Assembly: GCF_003814745.1 (NCBI RefSeq)
Contig: NZ_RKRD01000001.1
Location: 682,001 to 746,000, forward strand
Source: Hydrogenoanaerobacterium saccharovorans
GTDB lineage: Bacteria > Bacillota > Clostridia > Oscillospirales > Ruminococcaceae
DNA: 64,000 nucleotides
Direction: 5' to 3'
Shown here: in pieces, positions 1 to 9,458 of the stretch
Layout of the letters: every line of letters starts with the position of its first letter
How positions within the stretch are numbered: position 1 is the first letter of the stretch
Notes under the pieces: generated by a model
Database searches by the model: none
What the model was told of the DNA's origin: nothing
The model's input: only the letters and a program-made list of their open reading frames with translations
Program-made: the position numbers and the translations under genes

Positions 1-85
1 GGTTTTCTTCAATTGAAGATTTAAGTTCTGTTTGCTCGATTGGCTTGTAAAAGCTGTGGTATAGGTCATCTAATCTGTTTGGCAT
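1..85 (-). CDS. N-terminal end of a small unknown protein (cut by window edge)
   Basis: An ATG at 85 is preceded by a strong AAGGAGGCGA ribosome site (91-100) and opens a frame that runs off the left edge. The 28 visible residues start MPNRLDDLYHSFYKPIEQ. This loosely recalls the small DUF6809-type proteins seen on clostridial mobile elements, but that is a memory-based resemblance only. It is transcribed away from the restriction operon, so 86-271 is a divergent control region. The ribosome site makes a real gene likely; the function is unknown. Confidence 0.5.
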   Translation of the reverse strand, partial: MPNRLDDLYHSFYKPIEQTELKSSIEEN

Positions 86-199
86 ATTTTTCGCCTCCTT
101 TGTAAGCACAAAGGATACCACAAAGATTTCAGTAAAGCTATACATTTATTTAGTAATAATTTAATTTTGCAATTGCAGGATGTTATTAGTATCGATATA

Positions 200-228
200 T
201 TGATTTTATTCGCTTAAGTGACTATAAT
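200..228 (+). promoter_or_regulatory. Promoter of the HTH-hsd operon
   Basis: A TTGATT box (200-205) is separated by exactly 17 bases from TATAAT (223-228). It lies 43 bases before the start of the small HTH gene, so transcription would begin near 235 and could run through hsdM, hsdS and hsdR. Confidence 0.6.
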
Positions 229-271
229 ATATATGGTAAGTTATGTCGAATACTGTCTCAGGAGGTTTGAA

Positions 272-517
272 ATGAAATATCTTTCCATCACAGAAACTGC
301 AAAACGGTGGGAAATATCTACACGACGCATACAGATACTCTGTAAAGAAGGACGTATCCCAGGTGCGATACTTATTGGGCGTACATGGGGTATACCCGAA
401 AATGCTTTAAAGCCGATAGATGGCAGAATCAAGTCTGGAAAATACATAAAAACAAAATCAAATAAAAAGAATTTTGATTCTCATATGGAGCACAAACCAG
501 ATGAAACTATAAATTAG
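272..517 (+). CDS. Small helix-turn-helix DNA-binding protein
   Basis: This 81-aa protein starts MKYLSITETAKRWEIS, a pattern typical of excisionase/MerR-like winged helix-turn-helix domains. The HTH covers about residues 3-55, including a recognition segment STRRIQILCKEGRIP, and the tail is Lys/Asn-rich. The start at 272 is chosen because GGAGG lies at 261-265; an upstream in-frame start at 218 sits inside the promoter. It is 12 bases upstream of hsdM in the same transcript. Small HTH genes of this kind often precede type I restriction loci in Firmicutes, where a role in controlling the methylase/nuclease balance is plausible but is inference here. Confidence 0.75.
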   Translation: MKYLSITETAKRWEISTRRIQILCKEGRIPGAILIGRTWGIPENALKPIDGRIKSGKYIKTKSNKKNFDSHMEHKPDETIN

Positions 518-529
518 GAGAATTAACCG

Positions 530-3322
530 ATGAATAAACAACAGCTTGCAAATAAGATATGGGAATCTGCAAATAAAATGCGATCCAAAATTGAAGCTAA
601 TGAATACAAAGATTATATTTTGGGATTCATATTTTATAAATTTCTTTCTGACAAAGAAGTCACACTTCTAAAAAAAGATGGCTATGAGGAAGAAGATATC
701 ATCTCTGAGGTGCATGAAAATAATGAGCAGTTGGTGGATTATTGTCAGCAACAGCTTGGTTATTTTATTGCATATGATAACCTATTTTCTACATGGTTGA
801 CCAAAGGAAATAGCTTTACAGTTGATAATGTAAGAACTGCACTTTCTGCGTTCAATCGCTTAATCAGCAATAATAAGAAAAAAGTATTCAGCAAAATATT
901 TAATACATTGGAAACCGGATTAAGTAAGCTTGGGGACAATACCAACAATCAAACAAAGGCGATTCGTGACCTAATTCAATTGATCAAGGATATCCCTACT
1001 GACGGTAAACAGGATTATGATGTTTTGGGATTTATCTATGAATATCTTATCAGTAATTTTGCTGCCAATGCTGGTAAAAAAGCCGGAGAATTCTATACAC
1101 CACACGAAGTATCTCAGCTTATGTCTGAAATTGTTGCAAGTCATTTGAAAGACAGGGAAAAAATTGAGATTTTTGATCCAACAAGTGGTTCTGGTTCTTT
1201 GCTTATTACCATAGGCAAAAGTGTTGCAAAATATATGAAAAGCAAGGATAACATCAAATATTACGCACAGGAATGGAAAGAGAACACTTACAATTTAACA
1301 AGAATGAATCTGGTTATGCGTGGAATTAAGCCAGATAATATTTTTGCACGTTGTGGTGATACTCTTGAAGAGGACTGGCCATGGTTTGATGATGCTAATC
1401 CATCTGGAACATATTATAAATTGCCTTTTGATGCAGTTGTATCTAACCCACCGTATTCTCAGCATTGGGACCCTTCCCATAAAGAAACCGATCCTCGCTA
1501 TCGTTATGGAATGGCTCCCAAAGGCAAAGCCGATTATGCGTTTTTATTACATGATCTATATCATGTAAAGCCAAATGGTATTATGACAATTGTTCTTCCA
1601 CACGGTGTGCTATTTAGAGGAGATGCACTTGGAGGTGCGGACGGTCAAGGTGAAGGTGAAGGTCGTATTCGCCGTAACTTAATTGAAAATAACAATATTG
1701 AAGCTATTATTGGACTACCTGCTAATATTTTCTTTGGTACAGGAATTCCCACCATTATTATGGTTTTACGTCAAAAACGCACAGAGTCTGATGTGTTGTT
1801 TATTGATGCTTCCAAAGGGTTTACAAAAGTGGGTAAAACAAATAAGCTCATGGCTTCTGATATTAAAAAAATTGTGGATGCGATTGAAATTCGTCCACAG
1901 GAAATTCCCAAGTTCGCCCGTATTGTATCAAAAGAGGAAATTCGACAGAACGGATATAATTTAAATATTCCTCGTTATATAGATTCCTCCGAGGCAACAG
2001 AAACATGGGATATTTACGCTACAATGTTTGGGGGAGTTCCAAATCACGAGATTGACTTGCTCGAAAAATACTGGACAGCATTTCCTAAATTAAGAAATGT
2101 TTTATTCTCTACTGATGAAACGCCGTATTCATCTTTAGCTGTTGAAAAATTAAACGATTCCATTGAAAATAGTGCTGATGTGCAAGCATTTATTGCTAAA
2201 CACAGGTCAGCTTTTTCTGATTTTGATGGCTATCTGAATCATAAATTAATTGAAAAAATGATGGAGCTACATACTTCGCAGACAGAATCAGAAATCACCC
2301 AAAATATTTTTGATCGTGTAACTCCGCTGCCTTTAATAGACAAATATCAGGCATACCAATTGTTTGATAATCAATGGGGGAAAATCTCTACTGACCTTGA
2401 AATCATTCAAACAGAAGGATTTGAAGCAACGAAACAAGTAGACCCCAACATGGTGATTAAAAAGAAGGGTGATAAGGAAGAAGAAGTACAGAACGGCTGG
2501 GTCGGACATGTCATTCCATTTGATTTGGTGCAAACAACTCTATTGAGTGAAGATTATAATGCTCTAAAGGAAAAAGAGTCACGATTAGAAGAGATTGCTG
2601 CCGAATTAACAGAAGTCATTGATTCTATTGACGAGAGTGACAAGGGAGACTTTTTAAACGAGGAAAATACCGCTTTTGTAGCAAAGGAATTTGCTACAAA
2701 ATTAGCGGAAATTTATTCCGACGTATCATCTCCTGAGCTTGAAGGCTTGCAAGGATACATTGAACTGATTGATGCTAAGGCAGGAAAAGCTATCAAGTTA
2801 CAGTATATTGCAACACATTCTGAAATTAACTGGAGCCTGATTGATGGCAATGCCCCTTATGGAAAGGGAAAGGTCATTCCATACATCAAGGCATTGCAAT
2901 CAACTTATGCCTTTCCAGAGGATTCATTTGAGGCAAAGATGGTAAAAGCCGATGCACTTATGACAGAAGAAAAAGCCGTCAAAAAAGACGTTAAAACTAT
3001 GGCCGAGGAATTACACTTAAAAACAAAAGAAACCATCGAGGGACTCACTGACGAGCAAGCCCTTGATTTGTTGCGCCTCAAATGGATTGCCCCCTTGTCT
3101 ACTGAGCTTCGTTCCATGCCTAATTCAATCATAAATGAACTTGAAAAAGAGGTTCAGAGCTTGCTGAACAAATACGCTGTTACCTATCTTAGCATTGGTG
3201 AACAGATTCAAAGCTCTGAGAAAGCACTTTCGTCTATGATTGACGAATTGGAAGGCAACGAATATGATATGAAAGGGTTGGCGGAACTAAAATCGCTTTT
3301 GATAGGTGAGGGCGATGAGTAA
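530..3322 (+). CDS. hsdM: Type I restriction-modification system, methyltransferase subunit HsdM (long form)
   Basis: This subunit transfers a methyl group from S-adenosylmethionine to adenine N6 at the site chosen by HsdS, and is part of the M2S methylase and the R2M2S nuclease. An HsdM N-terminal helical domain (about 1-150) is followed by the SAM-binding motif FDPTSGSG at residues 215-222 and the catalytic NPPYS at 306-310, an N6-adenine methylase signature. At 930 aa it is far longer than the usual 500-550 aa. Residues beyond about 490 form an acidic, helical C-terminal extension with likely coiled coil (around 660-720 and 880-925). The start follows GGAG at 516-519. The stop overlaps the hsdS start. 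No frameshift is seen; the gene appears intact. Confidence 0.95.
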   Translation: MNKQQLANKIWESANKMRSKIEANEYKDYILGFIFYKFLSDKEVTLLKKDGYEEEDIISEVHENNEQLVDYCQQQLGYFIAYDNLFSTWLTKGNSFTVDNVRTALSAFNRLISNNKKKVFSKIFNTLETGLSKLGDNTNNQTKAIRDLIQLIKDIPTDGKQDYDVLGFIYEYLISNFAANAGKKAGEFYTPHEVSQLMSEIVASHLKDREKIEIFDPTSGSGSLLITIGKSVAKYMKSKDNIKYYAQEWKENTYNLTRMNLVMRGIKPDNIFARCGDTLEEDWPWFDDANPSGTYYKLPFDAVVSNPPYSQHWDPSHKETDPRYRYGMAPKGKADYAFLLHDLYHVKPNGIMTIVLPHGVLFRGDALGGADGQGEGEGRIRRNLIENNNIEAIIGLPANIFFGTGIPTIIMVLRQKRTESDVLFIDASKGFTKVGKTNKLMASDIKKIVDAIEIRPQEIPKFARIVSKEEIRQNGYNLNIPRYIDSSEATETWDIYATMFGGVPNHEIDLLEKYWTAFPKLRNVLFSTDETPYSSLAVEKLNDSIENSADVQAFIAKHRSAFSDFDGYLNHKLIEKMMELHTSQTESEITQNIFDRVTPLPLIDKYQAYQLFDNQWGKISTDLEIIQTEGFEATKQVDPNMVIKKKGDKEEEVQNGWVGHVIPFDLVQTTLLSEDYNALKEKESRLEEIAAELTEVIDSIDESDKGDFLNEENTAFVAKEFATKLAEIYSDVSSPELEGLQGYIELIDAKAGKAIKLQYIATHSEINWSLIDGNAPYGKGKVIPYIKALQSTYAFPEDSFEAKMVKADALMTEEKAVKKDVKTMAEELHLKTKETIEGLTDEQALDLLRLKWIAPLSTELRSMPNSIINELEKEVQSLLNKYAVTYLSIGEQIQSSEKALSSMIDELEGNEYDMKGLAELKSLLIGEGDE

Positions 3323-4532
3323 GCAGATGAAGCCAACAATACGATTTTCGGGATTTACCGATGATTGGGAAGAACTTGAATTAAGAGAGTGTTTTGATGA
3401 GCGGCAAGAGCGTTCAGCTGATGGTGAACTGATTTCAGTCACTATTAATGAAGGCATAAAACGATTTTCAGAGCTTGGCAGACATGACAATTCAAGTGCT
3501 GATAAATCACACTACAAAAAAGTTGAGATTGGTGACATTGCCTACAATTCAATGAGAATGTGGCAAGGTGCAAGTGGGTATTCTCCATATAGTGGAATAT
3601 TAAGCCCTGCCTATACAGTTATCACTCCTAAAAGCGGTACTGATTCAAAGTACTTTGCATACTGTTTGAAAACATTGAAAATGATACATATATTTCAACT
3701 TAATTCTCAGGGAATTACTTCAGATACTTGGAATTTAAAGTATCCTGCATTTAGTGTAATAGAGACAGCGGTGCCTAAAGTTGATGAACAGAAACAAATA
3801 GCGTTACTTTTCACTCATCTTGACCACATTATTAACCTCCATCAACACAAATATGACAAGTTACTCACTGTAAAAAAATCCATGTTAGAAAAGATGTTTC
3901 CAAAAGATGGTGCCGATGTGCCTGAAATTCGCTTTAAGGGATTTTCAGGTGCGTGGGAAAAACATAAATTGGGTGATTTGGTCGAACGAGTTGTAAGAAA
4001 AAACTTAAATAACGAATGTAGCTTACCATTGACGATCTCAGCTCAGTATGGTTTGATTGACCAGATCACCTACTTCAATAATCGCATTGCAAGTAGAGAT
4101 GTCAGCAATTATTACTTGGTTTTGAATGGCGAATTTGCTTATAATAAAAGCACATCGGATGGATTTCCGTTTGGTGCAGTGAAACGACTTGATTTATACG
4201 AAAAAGGCGTATTATCTACACTTTATATTGTTTTTAGTATAAAAAATTATAAGTCAGTAAACAGTGATTTTCTTTCTGTTTTTTTTGATACAGATAGATG
4301 GCATAAAGGTGTATCGGAGCGAGCTACCGAGGGTGCAAGAAACCATGGACTATTGAATATTTCTGCAGAAGATTTTTTCGATATAGATTTGTACTTACCT
4401 AAAGATGATGGGGAACAAGCAAAAATTGGAGCATATATGAAGCAATTGTATAGTCTCATTAATGTCCATCAGAAAGAACTTGATAAGCTCCAAAATATAA
4501 AAAAAGCCCTACTTGAAAAAATGTTTGCATAA
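3315..4532 (+). CDS. hsdS: Type I restriction-modification system, specificity subunit HsdS
   Basis: HsdS determines the bipartite DNA target. The 405-aa protein has the expected two-fold repeat: target-recognition domain 1 (about 10-150) with a helical spacer ending LEKMFPK near 195, then domain 2 (about 205-350) with a spacer ending LEKMFA at the C-terminus. Both halves begin with the IRFxGF..W pattern typical of the family. The ATG at 3315 overlaps the hsdM stop by eight bases; a GTG at 3306 would add three residues and is less likely. No second hsdS copy or inverted repeat for phase variation is visible nearby. The target sequence cannot be predicted from sequence reading. Confidence 0.95.
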   Translation: MSKQMKPTIRFSGFTDDWEELELRECFDERQERSADGELISVTINEGIKRFSELGRHDNSSADKSHYKKVEIGDIAYNSMRMWQGASGYSPYSGILSPAYTVITPKSGTDSKYFAYCLKTLKMIHIFQLNSQGITSDTWNLKYPAFSVIETAVPKVDEQKQIALLFTHLDHIINLHQHKYDKLLTVKKSMLEKMFPKDGADVPEIRFKGFSGAWEKHKLGDLVERVVRKNLNNECSLPLTISAQYGLIDQITYFNNRIASRDVSNYYLVLNGEFAYNKSTSDGFPFGAVKRLDLYEKGVLSTLYIVFSIKNYKSVNSDFLSVFFDTDRWHKGVSERATEGARNHGLLNISAEDFFDIDLYLPKDDGEQAKIGAYMKQLYSLINVHQKELDKLQNIKKALLEKMFA

Positions 4533-4547
4533 GATTGGAGGTTGACT

Positions 4548-7500
4548 ATGACATTCGATAACGAAGCTGGCTTTGAAGCGGCACTTATCAATTTGCTTAC
4601 AGAAAAGTACGGATGGGAGCCGGAAATTCTGCGGTATAAAACAGAAGAAGATTTGATTCAAAACTGGAAGCAGATTCTTTTTGAGAATAATCGAGAGGTA
4701 GATCGCTTAAATGATGTTTCTCTAACAGATGGAGAGATGCAACAGGTTTTGGAACAAGTTACCCGTCTACGTACACCCCTTAAGCTGAATGGCTTTATCA
4801 ATGGTAAAACTGTTGCCATCAAGCGAGATAACCCAGAAGATGAATTGCATTTTGGCAAGGAAGTTAGTCTAAAAATATATGATAGTAGAGAAATTGCCGC
4901 AGGGCAAAGCCGTTATCAGATTGCACAACAGCCTGTATTTAAGGCAAAAAGCTCTATTTTACAAAATCGCCGAGGCGATTTTGTTCTACTGATTAACGGA
5001 ATGCCACTCATTCATTGTGAGCTCAAACGCAGCGGAGTGGATGTCAGCCAAGCCTGTAACCAGATTGAAAAGTATGCCCATGAAGGTGTTTTTACCGGGC
5101 TCTTTGCTCTTGTGCAGATTTTTATTGCAATGCAACCTGACGAGACTGTATATTTTTCAAACCCCGGTCCTGATGGAAGATTTAACAAAGATTTTTATTT
5201 TCATTGGGCAGATGCCAATAACGAGCCATTGAATCATTGGAAAGATATTGCTCAGTATCTTCTCTCAATCCCTATGGCACATCAACTGATTGGGTTTTAT
5301 ACAGTGGCAGATGATACAGACGGTGTTTTGAAAGTCATGCGTAGCTATCAGTATTTTGCAGCTTCCCGTATCACGAGCCGAGTGGCAATGCGGCATTGGG
5401 CAGATAAGGATCAGCTTGGAGGCTATATTTGGCATACTACTGGTTCCGGCAAAACTTTGACCAGTTTTAAATCTGCCCAGCTGATTGCGGATTCTAAGGA
5501 TGCTGACAAGGTTGTATTTTTGATGGATCGTGTGGAGCTTGGCACACAATCTTTAATGGATTATCGTGGTTTTGCAGATGATGCTGATTCTGTACAGGCA
5601 ACAGAGAATACAGATATTTTGGTTGGAAAGCTGAAAAGTGATAACCCTGCCAACACCTTAATTGTAACATCAATTCAAAAGATGAGTCGTGTGGAGGAGG
5701 ACAACGGTTTCAATGCACATGACATTAGCATCATACAAGATAAAAGAATTGTTTTTATCATTGATGAAGCACATCGTGATGTGTTTGGGGATATGCTTCG
5801 CACGATTAAAAACACCTTTCCAAATGCCATGTTTTTTGGATTTACCGGCACACCAATACATGATGAAAATCAGAAGAAAATGAGCACGACTTCAGATATA
5901 TTTGGCAATGAACTGCATCGATATAGTATTGCGGATGGAATCAGAGATAAGAATGTTTTAGGCTTTGACCCTTATATGGTTCCAACCTACAAAGACCGTG
6001 ATTTGCGAAAAGCAGTAGCACTTGAAAAAGCGAAGGCTACAACAGAAGAAGAGGCTTTGTCTGATGAGAAAAAGAAGAAAATCTATTTACACTATATGAA
6101 TCACACCTGTGTACCAATGGCAGGATATATCCAAGCTGATGGAAATTATTTGAAAGGCATTGAGGATTATTTGCCTTCTTCACAATATGAGCGTGAAGAA
6201 CATCAATGTGCAGTCGTAGACGATATTTTAGATAACTGGATCACACTTAGTCACAACAGTAGATTTCATGCAATTTTTGCAACCAGTAGCATTCCGGAAG
6301 CAATTCAATACTACAAGATATTTAAATCAAAAAGTGCATTAAAAGTAACAGCTTTGTTCGATCCTACCATTGATAATAATGGCAGTGCAATTTTTAAAGA
6401 AGATGCAATAATAGAAATCATTGAGGACTATAATACACACTATGGCATGAAATTTCAGATGTCTACCTATTCTTTATTCAAAAAAGATATCTCCTATCGT
6501 TTGGCACATAAAGAACAATACAAAGCCATTGAGCATTCTACCGAACAGCAGATTGAGTTATTGATTGTTGTTGACCAAATGCTTACAGGCTTTGATTCCA
6601 AATGGATCAACACACTGTACTTGGATAAAGTTCAGATATATGAAAAGTTAATACAAGCATTTTCTCGTACAAATCGCCTGTACGGTCCGGAAAAACCCTT
6701 TGGAACAATTCGATATTATCGAAAGCCATATACGATGCAAAGAAATATTGACGAGGCATTTAAGCTTTATTCTGGTGATAAACCACTTGGACTATTTGCA
6801 GATAAATTGGAGCAAAATCTAAACAAAATGAATGAGCTTTTCGATGAAATAAATGCAATTTTCAGATCAGCAGGAATTGCAAATTTTCAGAAACTTCCTG
6901 CTGATCATTCTGAGCGTGGACAGTTTGCTAAATTGTTTAAACAGTTTAACAATTTCCTTGAGGCAGCTAAAATCCAAGGCTTTGATTGGGAAAAGCTCTC
7001 TTACGATATCAAGACTGATTCCGGAAAAATTACCATCAACTTACACTTGGATGAAACAACATATTTAATTCTTGTACTTCGTTACAAAGAGCTGTTCTCA
7101 GGTGGTGGGGGTGGATTAAGTGGAGATGTTCCGTATGAAATCGACTCTTATCTCACAGAGATCAATACTGGCGTTATAGATGCAAATTACATGAACTCTC
7201 GTTTCAAAAAATATCTAAAAGCACTGCAAGATGGAACAGAAACGATTGCTGTTTTAGATGAGCTTCATAAATCATTTGCAACCTTGAACCAAGAGGAACA
7301 GAAATACGCCAATATTTTTTTGCATGACGTGCAGAGTGGAGACGTTCAGATTGACGAAGGAAAAACACTTCGCGATTATATCACAGAATATATGACAAGA
7401 GCTAAAAATGATCAAATACATATTTTTGCAGTGGCTATCGGTGTCGATGAATCTGCCCTCAGGAACTTTATGCAACTAAAGGTGACTGAATCGAGCATTA

Positions 7501-7667
7501 ATGAATTTGGTAGATTCGACAAATTAAAGGCAACCATTAACAGGAGTATGGCAAAGGATTTTCTTGAAAGAACTGAGGGAAAAGGGATTAAACCTTTTCA
7601 GCTCAATATGAAAATAGACCAAATATTAAGAAAGTTTATTTTTGAAGGTGGATTTGATATTGCATAA
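4548..7667 (+). CDS. hsdR: Type I restriction-modification system, nuclease/translocase subunit HsdR
   Basis: This is the ATP-dependent DNA translocase and endonuclease of the type I complex. The 1039-aa protein has an N-terminal PD-(D/E)xK nuclease domain with the E-L-K motif at residues 158-160, then a superfamily 2 helicase core: Walker A TTGSGKT at 297-303, DEAH at 406-409 and a GFTGTP motif shortly after. The second RecA domain includes a conserved QAFSRTNR segment. The C-terminal helical part (about 780-1039) would contact HsdM. The start is set by GGAGG at 4537-4541. With intact catalytic motifs and an intact hsdM/hsdS, the system is probably active. Confidence 0.95.
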   Translation: MTFDNEAGFEAALINLLTEKYGWEPEILRYKTEEDLIQNWKQILFENNREVDRLNDVSLTDGEMQQVLEQVTRLRTPLKLNGFINGKTVAIKRDNPEDELHFGKEVSLKIYDSREIAAGQSRYQIAQQPVFKAKSSILQNRRGDFVLLINGMPLIHCELKRSGVDVSQACNQIEKYAHEGVFTGLFALVQIFIAMQPDETVYFSNPGPDGRFNKDFYFHWADANNEPLNHWKDIAQYLLSIPMAHQLIGFYTVADDTDGVLKVMRSYQYFAASRITSRVAMRHWADKDQLGGYIWHTTGSGKTLTSFKSAQLIADSKDADKVVFLMDRVELGTQSLMDYRGFADDADSVQATENTDILVGKLKSDNPANTLIVTSIQKMSRVEEDNGFNAHDISIIQDKRIVFIIDEAHRDVFGDMLRTIKNTFPNAMFFGFTGTPIHDENQKKMSTTSDIFGNELHRYSIADGIRDKNVLGFDPYMVPTYKDRDLRKAVALEKAKATTEEEALSDEKKKKIYLHYMNHTCVPMAGYIQADGNYLKGIEDYLPSSQYEREEHQCAVVDDILDNWITLSHNSRFHAIFATSSIPEAIQYYKIFKSKSALKVTALFDPTIDNNGSAIFKEDAIIEIIEDYNTHYGMKFQMSTYSLFKKDISYRLAHKEQYKAIEHSTEQQIELLIVVDQMLTGFDSKWINTLYLDKVQIYEKLIQAFSRTNRLYGPEKPFGTIRYYRKPYTMQRNIDEAFKLYSGDKPLGLFADKLEQNLNKMNELFDEINAIFRSAGIANFQKLPADHSERGQFAKLFKQFNNFLEAAKIQGFDWEKLSYDIKTDSGKITINLHLDETTYLILVLRYKELFSGGGGGLSGDVPYEIDSYLTEINTGVIDANYMNSRFKKYLKALQDGTETIAVLDELHKSFATLNQEEQKYANIFLHDVQSGDVQIDEGKTLRDYITEYMTRAKNDQIHIFAVAIGVDESALRNFMQLKVTESSINEFGRFDKLKATINRSMAKDFLERTEGKGIKPFQLNMKIDQILRKFIFEGGFDIA

Positions 7668-7691
7668 ATAGAGAGGAGTAATAGTATACAT

Positions 7692-8633
7692 ATGGCGAGT
7701 AAAACAAGAAAAGTTTCGTTTTACCGACTTTCTCTGGAAAAGAGCGTTTTTATAGAAGGAAGCCATACTGTTCAGAAAAGTCAGTTAACAAACAATGAAA
7801 TCGAAGAAAAATTCAGAGAAATTTACGACGATAAAATGCAACAGCTTTCTAATGGCAATCATGCAAAAAACATAAATGTATCCAGTAGTCAATATGTAAT
7901 TGAAGTTATGAACTTTGAGGAACATCGCGCCTTTATTAAAATAGGTCAACAAAATCCGTCTAATACGGTTGCTCTCCGTGATCGTGAAACATTAGAAACT
8001 TCTGATGTGCCCATGAGTGAGAGCCAGTTGTTGGAACTGTTTACATTTTGTTTAATTGACTTCCTAACAGGGATTGTCAGTTATATTGGTATCAATGGCG
8101 CTCCAAGAATTTCTGCTATTCGAAACCTTTTTGATCAAAACCTCTTGCAAGAGGAAAAAATTTCTACCTCTCTTGCAGCAATCATGACAAACGATATATT
8201 ACAAATTCTCGTCCATAAAAATATTATCAGTAAAGTTTCTGTTTCAGTTGCTGTACCTGAAGATCAGATACTTAGCGATATTGGATTAAATGCAGAGAAT
8301 TTTGACGCAATCCGCAATGTGAAAACTAAAATAGCAACTTATAAAATAGTTGGAAAGAGAAATAAGAACCTGTTTTCATCAAGCAATAAGCTTGCTGAAC
8401 TCATCGGGGCAATTAAGTTAAAACATGGAGATAACTTAAAGGGGTTGTCTGCCAACGTTAAAGATGCAGACGAAAAATCTCAGTCATACGATCTGCTACA
8501 ATATAACTTTACTAAAACAGTTGTTCTGGGACAAGATGACGAAGGATTACTTTCGTTGGATAACTTTAAAGATGCTCTTGTTCGAACATATGATCAATAT
8601 AAGGAAGAATTGCTTAGATATAGCAGAATATAA
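7692..8633 (+). CDS. Unknown 313-aa soluble protein, cotranscribed with hsdMSR
   Basis: I do not recognise this family. The protein is 313 aa and soluble. A strand-rich N-terminal part (about 1-100, starting MASKTRKVSFYRLSLEK) is followed by a helical hydrophobic stretch (FCLIDFLTGIVSYIGINGAP, about 117-136) and a mixed C-terminal half. No nuclease, ATPase or helix-turn-helix signature is evident. It begins 24 bases after hsdR with AGAGGAG at 7671-7677, somewhat far from the ATG, and is followed after 29 bases by a small membrane protein. Its position downstream of hsdR and its pairing with a four-helix membrane protein suggest an accessory anti-phage effector; that is inference. Confidence 0.7.
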   Translation: MASKTRKVSFYRLSLEKSVFIEGSHTVQKSQLTNNEIEEKFREIYDDKMQQLSNGNHAKNINVSSSQYVIEVMNFEEHRAFIKIGQQNPSNTVALRDRETLETSDVPMSESQLLELFTFCLIDFLTGIVSYIGINGAPRISAIRNLFDQNLLQEEKISTSLAAIMTNDILQILVHKNIISKVSVSVAVPEDQILSDIGLNAENFDAIRNVKTKIATYKIVGKRNKNLFSSSNKLAELIGAIKLKHGDNLKGLSANVKDADEKSQSYDLLQYNFTKTVVLGQDDEGLLSLDNFKDALVRTYDQYKEELLRYSRI

Positions 8634-8662
8634 TTTCTGTGTTTGTGAGAGAGGTGATGGAT

Positions 8663-9115
8663 ATGACCAAATTAAAAAATTGGCTAAAATTAGGTATGGT
8701 TCTAATTTTGTCTGTTGGAATTTCTTTATCCCTCTTTCATTGTTCTTACTTTGATACTAAACAGATAGAATTATTGGCACCTGATTTCCATTATAATGCG
8801 ATTTCAATGTCAGCAATAATTGGAGGATTTCTGTTTACAGGGATTAGTATTTTGATTTCCGCCATTGACAAAGAACGCATAAAACGGTTATGGAATAACA
8901 ATTATCTGGATAATCTTTATCGTTCTGCGTTTATAGGGATGATATCAAATGTTATAACAATTATTTCTGCTTTCATCTTGCTTTTTATCGATTTTACTTA
9001 TAATATAAAACAAATACTGATACAGGTAGAAATAGCCACACTAATTATTGGTATTATATTTTTTGCATGGTGTATTAAGCGTTTGATTTTTATAATCTCA
9101 AAGCTAAAAGATTAA
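8663..9115 (+). CDS. Small four-helix membrane protein, partner of the preceding gene
   Basis: This 150-aa protein has four predicted membrane segments at about residues 7-28, 46-68, 87-110 and 116-142. A short polar loop rich in Lys/Arg follows helix 2 (DKERIKRLWNNN), probably cytosolic. The ATG at 8663 is preceded by AGGTGATGG; an in-frame GTG at 8639 would add eight residues. It is the last gene of the apparent hsd transcript and is followed by a terminator at 9210. Small multi-helix proteins paired with a soluble partner occur in several abortive-infection systems (Kiwa is one named example of the layout), but no homology to any of them is claimed. Confidence 0.7.
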   Translation: MTKLKNWLKLGMVLILSVGISLSLFHCSYFDTKQIELLAPDFHYNAISMSAIIGGFLFTGISILISAIDKERIKRLWNNNYLDNLYRSAFIGMISNVITIISAFILLFIDFTYNIKQILIQVEIATLIIGIIFFAWCIKRLIFIISKLKD

Positions 9116-9458
9116 CTATTTGCTTTTTACTACGCACTTAAACTATATTTTAAGTACTTCGGGATATGCAATCGAGAAATTACATATTAACTCAATGAAA
9201 TTATTATAAAAGATACCCATACATTGCAAATTTAGCTTTGTATGGGTATCTTTTTATCGTATTCAGTTTGCCTTGACCCTCGGTTCACAAGTTGTCTTTA
9301 TGACTACTCACCTTTAGCCACCTGTTTTATTTTTTTATTCATATCGGGATAAGCCGCTGAAATTGCCGCACGTAACAGCAAAGTTTAAAAATTGTTTGTA
9401 TTCACCTTGCCGACGGACTGCCTTTCTACAAGCGAAACATCTAACGTAATTTTTTCGG
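9116..9458. other. Intergenic stretch after the restriction locus
   Basis: It contains the terminator at 9210-9256. On the minus strand between about 9385 and 9314 there is a short open stretch ending LLRAAISAAYPDMNKKIKQ..., which looks like the C-terminal tail of a lost protein that I cannot identify. Nothing else coding is visible. Confidence 0.35.
9210..9256 (+). terminator. Rho-independent terminator of the hsd operon
   Basis: The arms AGATACCCATAC (9211-9222) and GTATGGGTATCT pair perfectly over 12 bp and are followed by a T-tract (TTTTTAT). It lies about 95 bases after the last gene of the restriction locus. Confidence 0.75.

Noticed and set aside
7692..9115. Assignment of the hsd-linked pair to the Kiwa system
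   Set aside because: The layout (about 313-aa soluble, four-helix membrane partner) is similar but gene order differs and I could not confirm any family motif, so no name is given.
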